A stretch of DNA of 64,000 bases from Planctomycetota bacterium (GTDB taxonomy: Bacteria > Planctomycetota > Phycisphaerae > Phycisphaerales > Phycisphaeraceae), in contig JAJRXX010000062.1 of NCBI GenBank assembly GCA_024276075.1, positions 62,001-126,000 of the forward strand. Direction: 5' to 3'. A model generated the notes under the pieces. The model saw nothing but the letters and a program-made list of their open reading frames with translations. It did not search any database and was not told where the DNA came from. Positions 58,415-64,000 of this stretch are shown here, in pieces. The position numbers and the translations under genes were made by a program. Position 1 is the first letter of the stretch. Every line of letters begins with the position of its first letter.

Positions 58415-59440
58415 GTGGTAAAACATAAACGATCAAACCTATTATGTGCCTTAACGGCGAGTACGATGCTTGTATTTGGCACGGGTATAAGTCAAGCGGC
58501 GGTGACGTTCCAATGGGCGACAGTGGGCGCACCGGGGAACACAGCAGACGCGGAGGTTATGAATGACGGCACCTCGGGGTATGGCTCGGTGGGCCATGTG
58601 TACCGGATTTCCAAGTACGAAGTAACACACACGCAGTACGCCGAGTTTCTCAACGCAGTAGACCCCACCGGCACCAACAGTTTGGGCCTGTACAATGGTA
58701 ACATCGGTGTCAGCGGCATCTCCTTGACTTCCGGCAACACTGATGGTTCAAAATATGTAGTCCGCGCCGGAAATGAGACTCAACCGGTAGGGGCGGTGAC
58801 ATTTTACAATACACTGCGCTTTGCCAACTGGCTGCACAACGGCCAAGGCAACGGGGACACCGAAACAGGTGCGTACACACTGTTAGGTGGCACACCCGTA
58901 CCAAGCAGCGCCAACAGCATCACGCGTAATACGACAGCGAACGTTTTTCTACCCAGCGAAGATGAATGGTACAAAGCCGCGTACTACAACCCCGCCACGA
59001 ACAGCTACTTCGACTACGCCACGAGCAGTAATACAGTTCCTACGGCTGTAGCACCCCCTGGCGGCAGCAACTCGGCGAGTTACAGTGGTGCCGGCGGCCG
59101 TACCTCCGTTGGAGCGTATACGAATTCAGTCAGCCCATTCGGGACGTTCGACCAGACCGGCAATGTATGGGAATGGAATGAGACATTGATTTCCGGCACA
59201 TTACGCGGTATCCGCGGCGGCTCGTTTCCTAACGGTGCCGATATTTTGCCAGCGTCATTCCGCCTCATCGGCGGCACGCCTCCAACGACCCAAGGGGTCG
59301 CCATCGGATTTCGCGTGGCAAGTACGGTCCCCGAGCCAACATCACTCGCAATCCTAGCTCTTGGCAGCTTAGCGCTGATACGTCGCCGTGAAACGAAGCT
59401 TGACAAGTTTAATCACTCAATTCATGACGTTGTTCGTTGA
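58415..59440 (+). CDS. PEP-CTERM protein with FGE-sulfatase-like fold
   Basis: 341 residues from GTG 58415, with AAGGAGG six bases before it. A signal peptide (KHKRSNLLCALTASTMLVFG, ending SQAA) is followed by a SUMF1/formylglycine-generating-type domain (YEVTHTQYAEFLNAVDPTGT, FLPSEDEWYKAAYY, GNVWEWNETLISGTLRGIRG). The mature part has no Cys, so the catalytic cysteines of real FGEs are missing and a binding or structural role is likelier. The C-terminal sorting signal is VPEPTSLAILALGSLALIRR followed by a basic cluster. A 15-residue tail (TKLDKFNHSIHDVVR) runs past the RRR, which is unusual. Confidence 0.87.
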   Translation: MVKHKRSNLLCALTASTMLVFGTGISQAAVTFQWATVGAPGNTADAEVMNDGTSGYGSVGHVYRISKYEVTHTQYAEFLNAVDPTGTNSLGLYNGNIGVSGISLTSGNTDGSKYVVRAGNETQPVGAVTFYNTLRFANWLHNGQGNGDTETGAYTLLGGTPVPSSANSITRNTTANVFLPSEDEWYKAAYYNPATNSYFDYATSSNTVPTAVAPPGGSNSASYSGAGGRTSVGAYTNSVSPFGTFDQTGNVWEWNETLISGTLRGIRGGSFPNGADILPASFRLIGGTPPTTQGVAIGFRVASTVPEPTSLAILALGSLALIRRRETKLDKFNHSIHDVVR

Positions 59441-59522
59441 GGGTTGTTGTTTGGAGAGGGATTCCACCCGGCTCGGTTTAATGTTGGCAATATATAGCTC
59501 GTACAGAAATGGAGAATCTACA

Positions 59523-60314
59523 ATGAACTATCTTAAACACCTACGGCACGCGGCAATGATTGCCGTTTTAGCAGTAGCCTCGCATGGGTCTGGGGCATAC
59601 GCCGCGATCGCGATCTCTGAATATTTTCCAACGGCTATTGGGAACCAATGGACGTACACCGGTTCGCTCAACAGGGCTTCGATCGGGAACTTCCCGACCG
59701 TTAACCTGACCATCCAAACCACCACCAACCAGACGATCCATTCCACGAATACGACCGGGTTCGATCGTCAAACCGATATCACGGGAGATCCGGGTAGCCG
59801 TCGCTTCTTTAGCGTTACCAGTTCGGGCTTGAACCTTCACCGCGATGAGTTCAATCTCCTGGGTAACAATAGCGACTTCGAGCAGTTAGATAATGTGGTC
59901 AACCTCCTTCCGACCATGATCAACGTCGGTGATCAATTCACTCCCACGGTGACCTATCAGGGCCTGGATTCCTCTGGGGGCTGGACCGGCACCTGGAATC
60001 TAACGATCGACGTTAACGGGTTTGAACAGGTGGTGACACCCTTGGCAACCTACCAAGCCCTCAAGGTGACCATAAATAACGTCTGGAACGACAACAACCC
60101 CGAAAACGGTACCTCCACGACTACACAGTGGTTGGTGAAGGGTTTGGGCCGTGTCCGGATTGATGAAACCTTTCAAGATTTCGATAGCGGCTTTCTCGAT
60201 GACGAGGGCAACTCCAGTTTCTTGCTAACCAGCACCACCGTCCCGGAGCCAACTTCACTTGTGCTTCTGGGCCTGGGTGTGCTGGGCATGGCGGCGCGGC
60301 GTAGAGCGGTGTAA
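59523..60314 (+). CDS. PEP-CTERM protein of unknown function
   Basis: 263 residues from ATG 59523 (GGAG upstream). A signal peptide (LRHAAMIAVLAVASHGSGAY) is followed by a beta-rich extracellular domain with many Asn/Thr repeats (VNLTIQTTTNQTIHSTNTTG). The C-terminal signal VPEPTSLVLLGLGVLGMAAR plus RRAV is a textbook PEP-CTERM sorter for EpsH/XrtA-type exosortases. The exosortase itself is not in the window. It follows the other PEP-CTERM gene by 82 bp and shares 3' repeat sequence with it. Confidence 0.87.
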   Translation: MNYLKHLRHAAMIAVLAVASHGSGAYAAIAISEYFPTAIGNQWTYTGSLNRASIGNFPTVNLTIQTTTNQTIHSTNTTGFDRQTDITGDPGSRRFFSVTSSGLNLHRDEFNLLGNNSDFEQLDNVVNLLPTMINVGDQFTPTVTYQGLDSSGGWTGTWNLTIDVNGFEQVVTPLATYQALKVTINNVWNDNNPENGTSTTTQWLVKGLGRVRIDETFQDFDSGFLDDEGNSSFLLTSTTVPEPTSLVLLGLGVLGMAARRRAV

Positions 60315-60341
60315 GCAAGACGACAACCTAATAACCAATCA

Positions 60342-60385
60342 GCCCTCGGTGAGGGCCGGGAGTTGTTGTTTGGAGGGATTTAGCC
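60342..60385 (+). terminator. Terminator-like hairpin after the PEP-CTERM genes
   Basis: GCCCTC-GGT-GAGGGC forms a 6-bp stem, followed by GTTGTTGTTTGGAG. The tail GTTGTTGTTTGGAG with GGGATT recurs at about 59445-59470, after the first PEP-CTERM gene, where the stem is degenerate. Together they look like duplicated 3' ends of two related transcription units. Confidence 0.55.
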
Positions 60386-60414
60386 CGTCCTATTTACGCT
60401 TGATAAATTTTCAC

Positions 60415-61512
60415 TCAGTCGATCGACAGATCGTCATCGTCCAGAGGAGCTAAGCGGTGGTAGATGTTGACCACCTTGGCTAACGACTGTGCCAATAGCG
60501 GTGCGATCGACGTACATGTATGAACGGCGGAACTGCCGAACGGCTGGTTGTGGTGACGAAACAGGACCACGACGGCGAGCGTGTCATCCTCGTGGCGACA
60601 AGGGAAGGTCAAAAGATGGCTTTCCGAAAGATACGGGAACGACTCGCCCAGCCACTCTTCTAGTGCACCGCTGTCGGTGAAATGCATCGGCCATTTGGTC
60701 TCGACCATCTTCGGTGCAAGGACGTCGGCGAGGTGCTGCAATAAAATCTCAGCGGACTCGGCGTTGCACTCGTAATTGACGTAGCCGCCCAAAGAATACT
60801 CCTCCGGCTCGGTGCTGGCGGGCAGGTAGATCGCGGCGTTGGTCGGGCCTATTTTTTGCAGGATGTACTCGAGTGTCCGCCGCAACAGCGTCTCGAGGTC
60901 AAGCTCCTGACGGATCAGGTTCGTGTACTCGTGGGTCTGGGTGAGCAGGGATACCTGCTGGGCGAGCTCTTGGTATGCGATGACCAGATCGTTGCAGAGG
61001 ATGTCGACTTGGCTGGCAATCTCGTCACGGTCGTGGTTGAGTTTCTTGCAGATCTGACGCAACTTCTTGATCCGCTTCTCTTTCTTCTGGTCGGCACGCA
61101 AACGGACCACCGCTTCATCCACACGCTGCTTGACCTCGTCCGGCTTGAACGGCTTAACGATAATGTCCACCGCACCCACGCGGATCGCTTCGAGGGCGCA
61201 ATCAAGTGTCGGCTGATCGGTCATGACGATCGCGTGGATCACGTACCCGCGGCGTAGGCGCTTCGCCAGTGCCAAACCCGATCCGTCAGGCAGGTTGGAA
61301 TCAATGATCGCTAGGTCAATCGGTTTCTTGTTGAGGTATTTAAATGCTTCGGAGATGCAATCGACTTGAACAAGCTTTACCTTGGTCTGGCCAAGACAAC
61401 GCAGCAACTGATCGCCCACTGATTTGTCCTGGTCGACCACCAACACATTGATAGCTTTACGCGACGACTCTTGGTTGTCGGAAGTTGTGCTGGCTGAAGT
61501 CTGACGCGGCAC
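60415..61512 (-). CDS. Receiver-GAF-type response regulator
   Basis: 365 residues from GTG 61512, with AGGAG six bases upstream. Residues 20-140 are a receiver (VLVVDQDKSVGDQLLRCLGQ, LAIIDSNLPDGSGLALAKRL with the phosphoacceptor Asp, IIVKPFKPDEVKQRVDEAVV). A long coiled-coil linker (RADQKKEKRIKKLRQICKKL) joins it to a GAF-like C-terminal domain (YILQKIGPTNAAIYLPASTE, then LLTFPCRHEDDTLAVVVLFR). There is no DNA-binding domain. It is followed on the same strand by nothing within 100 bp and preceded by the HDOD kinase, its likely partner. Confidence 0.88.
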   Translation of the reverse strand: MPRQTSASTTSDNQESSRKAINVLVVDQDKSVGDQLLRCLGQTKVKLVQVDCISEAFKYLNKKPIDLAIIDSNLPDGSGLALAKRLRRGYVIHAIVMTDQPTLDCALEAIRVGAVDIIVKPFKPDEVKQRVDEAVVRLRADQKKEKRIKKLRQICKKLNHDRDEIASQVDILCNDLVIAYQELAQQVSLLTQTHEYTNLIRQELDLETLLRRTLEYILQKIGPTNAAIYLPASTEPEEYSLGGYVNYECNAESAEILLQHLADVLAPKMVETKWPMHFTDSGALEEWLGESFPYLSESHLLTFPCRHEDDTLAVVVLFRHHNQPFGSSAVHTCTSIAPLLAQSLAKVVNIYHRLAPLDDDDLSID

Positions 61513-61609
61513 ATCTTTCTCCTGCGGTCACTGGTCTAGACGCCCCAAAACACCGGAGCTCTAGGGCCTAACCAATCGGCCTCGGGCCTCCACGGCTTGT
61601 ATCGACCAA

Positions 61610-63931
61610 TTAACCAGCCGAATCGAGCGGGATCGTAAGCGTGGCAACTGTTCCTGTTTTTGGTGAGCTGCGCAGGTCGATTTTGCCGTTATGGGCTGCG
61701 GCAAAGTGCTGCACGCGAGTCAACCCCATACCCATCTGACGACCGGCGGGCTTGGCGCTAAAGAAGGGGTCCAGGGCGTGAGAATGGGTGTACTCGTCCA
61801 TGCCCTTCCCGTCGTCCGTGACCTGAACAATGAGATTGCTTTTCAGAGGATCGATCTGAGCGGTCACATGAACAGCGGTCTTGGGTGAGGCTTGGATCGC
61901 ATTGATGATCAACTCCGTAACCGCTTGACCGATCTGGTCGGGGTCTATGACAACGGGTGACAACCCCGTCTTAAACTGCAGCGAGATCGGCGTCCTGGAC
62001 TCGGGTGCACGCAGCGAGCTTTTGACGTTCTTAACAACAGCATCGAGCATGACAGCGAGATCGGTCGATCGGCGCTTCGCTACGGGAGGGGAGGCGAACA
62101 TACGCATCGCCGAGATAAAATCGCTTAAACGGTGACTCTGATCGACGATGGTTTGCGAAGCGACCTGCTCCTTGGACCCGGGCGAAAGTGTTCTAGTAAG
62201 TAACTGAGCACGCCCCGAGATGACCGCAAGGGGATTATTCATCTCGTGCGCAGCACCGCCGGCCATCTCACCGAGACGGGCGAGCGACTGAGTTTGCGTG
62301 AGCTTTTCCTGAGTCTCCGCCAAAGCGCGATTCACGTCAGCCAGTGCACGGTTGGCCTGAGCGAGGTCCTCACCCAAACGGCGTACGCCTTCGTGTTGGG
62401 CGGCGGCGGCAATGGCGGAACCCCAGCTAAATGTCAACGCCTCCATCTGGTTCGGGGGCGGCAGCGACACGCGATCATGCACCATCACCGCGACGGTGCC
62501 CCATCCCCCGTTTAACGGCAGCAAATGCAGCTTACGAGGGTCTTCTGATTCAATTAGATGATCGGCGATCCATGGCAGCACGCTCATGAGCGACATCGAA
62601 AGCGTCTGGTCACCCGACAAGTTCGCCAGATCGGGTGAATACGAAGGCGGCTCGACAAACTCCGTGCGAATCAACCCGCCTTGATCGTTGTATTGACTGA
62701 CCAACCAAACCATGTCGTCACCGGCTGTGATGTCGCCCGGCTGATACAGCATGGCACAGTAACCCGTGCCCAACACCGATGAAACACTCTTGACAACGGC
62801 GTCGAGGACGTCCTGTACAGTCCGCCCCGGCGTGGCCTGTTTGTGAAACGTGCTTACGGTCTCGAGTACACGTGACTGACGCGCAGCTGTGTTGGTGCGT
62901 CGTTCGAGCGCGCTGTTGAGTTGTCCCAACGCCACATTCGCCTGCTGAATTGACTGGAGGAACAATTCTCGCGAGGGCTGGTCGTTTAGCCCCAACACCT
63001 CCGAACGCTGCTGGAGCTCTTCATGAAGCTGACGCGTGATCTTGTGGACGACTTTGGGAATCAGCCCAAGCTCCAGTGCCATGTTGTCAATGTCGTGCCT
63101 GAAGACGAAATTCCCGCTATAACCGATGTGATTCAGGCGAACCAGCAAGTCGGCCAAGGTCACCAGCCCGATGATCCTGCGGTGCCCCAACTGCGGGAGC
63201 GTTTCGTAATCCGATCCGTGCAGCCAAATACAGTCCTGTATCCAGTACGGCAGCAGCCATTGCTCCGAGAGGCGCTTGCCTGCTGTGTGGTGATCGATAC
63301 CCATCACCTTGCGTTCAAATACCGATATATTGCTCTGATTGAGTTCCGCTAATTCGATCACGCGTGAGTAACTCTTGGGCAAAACGTAATCGAGCGCGAT
63401 TTTGCCGACATCGTGCATCAACCCGCAGACGAATGCCTCCGCAGCAGGCAGGTCGGAGAGATTGGGGTGCGCCGCAGCGATCAGTTCCGCGGCAATCCCG
63501 ACCGCCAGGCTGTGTCGCCAGAAATTTTCACGGTCGAACTTGTAGTTTGCATGGATGACACCGTCGTCGCCGAACTTGCCCGACGCGACGTTTTGCGAAC
63601 CGGTATCGGGGTTGTCAAACAGCTCGAACACCTTGATCGACAAAGCGGCGTTTCGGATCGCATTAAAACCAAGCAAAACGACTGCTTTGTCGATCGTCAT
63701 GGTATTGTCGCGCACGCCACGGTCGGCACGCCGGCACATTGACAGAACCTTGGCGGTGAGGGTCTGGTCGGAGCTGACCAACTCGATGACCTCACGGGCA
63801 TTTGTATCATCGCTGGCGGTGAGGGTCAGCAGCTTCGTGGCGATCGCGGGCAGGGTGGGCAGCGAGTCGATCTGCCGTAGTATCAGCTCGATGCGACGGG
63901 CTTGAGCGGGTTCGGTCGTGACAGTACTCAT
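61610..63931 (-). CDS. HDOD-GAF sensor histidine kinase
   Basis: About 773 residues from ATG 63931 (MSTVTTEPAQ); a TTG at 63943 is possible. Residues 10-210 form an HDOD domain (QIDSLPTLPAIATKLLTLTA, FVCGLMHDVGKIALDYVL, HHTAGKRLSEQW). A GAF-like domain follows (about 350-520) with RTVQDVLDAVVKSVSSVLGT. The kinase core has EMAGGAAHEMNNPLAVISGR with the phosphorylatable His, ELIINAIQASPKTAVHV, and GRQMGMGLTRVQHFAAAHNG. It is soluble. It is the likely partner of the receiver protein encoded 98 bp downstream on the same strand. Confidence 0.92.
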   Translation of the reverse strand: MSTVTTEPAQARRIELILRQIDSLPTLPAIATKLLTLTASDDTNAREVIELVSSDQTLTAKVLSMCRRADRGVRDNTMTIDKAVVLLGFNAIRNAALSIKVFELFDNPDTGSQNVASGKFGDDGVIHANYKFDRENFWRHSLAVGIAAELIAAAHPNLSDLPAAEAFVCGLMHDVGKIALDYVLPKSYSRVIELAELNQSNISVFERKVMGIDHHTAGKRLSEQWLLPYWIQDCIWLHGSDYETLPQLGHRRIIGLVTLADLLVRLNHIGYSGNFVFRHDIDNMALELGLIPKVVHKITRQLHEELQQRSEVLGLNDQPSRELFLQSIQQANVALGQLNSALERRTNTAARQSRVLETVSTFHKQATPGRTVQDVLDAVVKSVSSVLGTGYCAMLYQPGDITAGDDMVWLVSQYNDQGGLIRTEFVEPPSYSPDLANLSGDQTLSMSLMSVLPWIADHLIESEDPRKLHLLPLNGGWGTVAVMVHDRVSLPPPNQMEALTFSWGSAIAAAAQHEGVRRLGEDLAQANRALADVNRALAETQEKLTQTQSLARLGEMAGGAAHEMNNPLAVISGRAQLLTRTLSPGSKEQVASQTIVDQSHRLSDFISAMRMFASPPVAKRRSTDLAVMLDAVVKNVKSSLRAPESRTPISLQFKTGLSPVVIDPDQIGQAVTELIINAIQASPKTAVHVTAQIDPLKSNLIVQVTDDGKGMDEYTHSHALDPFFSAKPAGRQMGMGLTRVQHFAAAHNGKIDLRSSPKTGTVATLTIPLDSAG

Positions 63932-64000
63932 GAATAAAACCAACCCAATCCAAATAGTTCACCTACCGCAATTAGGCAGGCCGACATGGCTTGGTTGCGT

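Noticed and set aside
1-64000. CRISPR array, prophage, integrase or insertion-sequence transposase
   Set aside because: No regularly spaced direct repeats, cas genes, phage structural genes or transposase motifs were seen in either strand.

Overview
The window reads as chromosomal DNA of a planctomycete, most likely of the class Phycisphaerae. This is inferred from the mix of families, not from a marker gene. The evidence is PEP-CTERM proteins, a secretin with pseudopilins, many HD-GYP/HDOD/FHA signalling proteins, a planctomycete-style CGYDL zinc ribbon inserted in CstA, and a broken-up set of housekeeping genes (prfA, rpmE, hisH, nadB, cmk, ruvC, lepA, argH) not arranged in classical operons. 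There is one tRNA (anticodon CAU, probably tRNA-Ile2). I found no rRNA, CRISPR array, prophage or transposase gene. Three families of short non-coding repeats are scattered between genes.

Layout. 0-17 kb is housekeeping: a partial secreted protein, prfA, rpmE, a class-IV aminotransferase, a DUF89 phosphatase behind hisH, an OmpA-like lipoprotein, a prepilin peptidase, xseB, nadB, a LEA-like lipoprotein, cstA, an acyltransferase, cmk, ppdK and a thioesterase. 17-24 kb is accessory: an alginate-export-type porin, a double zinc-ribbon protein, the tRNA, and a three-gene cassette (arylsulfotransferase-like protein, tiny membrane protein, sulfotransferase). 24-35 kb holds a five-domain response regulator, a PfpI-like protein, ruvC, a type IIA topoisomerase A/B pair split by a lipoprotein gene, an HD-GYP protein and a CheY-like receiver. 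35-43 kb is a type II secretion/type IV pilus-like set on the minus strand: three pseudopilins, a small membrane coiled-coil protein, a secretin with a very long acidic tail, a TPR lipoprotein and a small membrane protein. lepA follows. 45-55 kb is a glycan-assembly cluster: four glycosyltransferase-type proteins, one fused to a methyltransferase, two further methyltransferases, a WaaP-like kinase and asparagine synthase. 55-64 kb has an FHA-GAF histidine kinase, argH, two PEP-CTERM proteins, a receiver protein and an HDOD-GAF histidine kinase.

How the genes may work together. The prepilin peptidase at 6-7 kb is a plausible processing enzyme for the pseudopilins at 40-42.6 kb, which would use the secretin and the TPR lipoprotein. 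The assembly ATPase and inner-membrane platform are not in the window. The two PEP-CTERM proteins need an exosortase encoded elsewhere. The cluster at 45-55 kb probably builds a surface polysaccharide or glycolipid.

The most unusual signals are (1) the small palindromic repeat families, several of which sit exactly on, and in two cases supply, the stop codon of the neighbouring gene; (2) the sulfotransferase cassette; (3) the secretin/pseudopilin set with a non-canonical prepilin and an unusual secretin tail; and (4) the zinc ribbon inserted in CstA.
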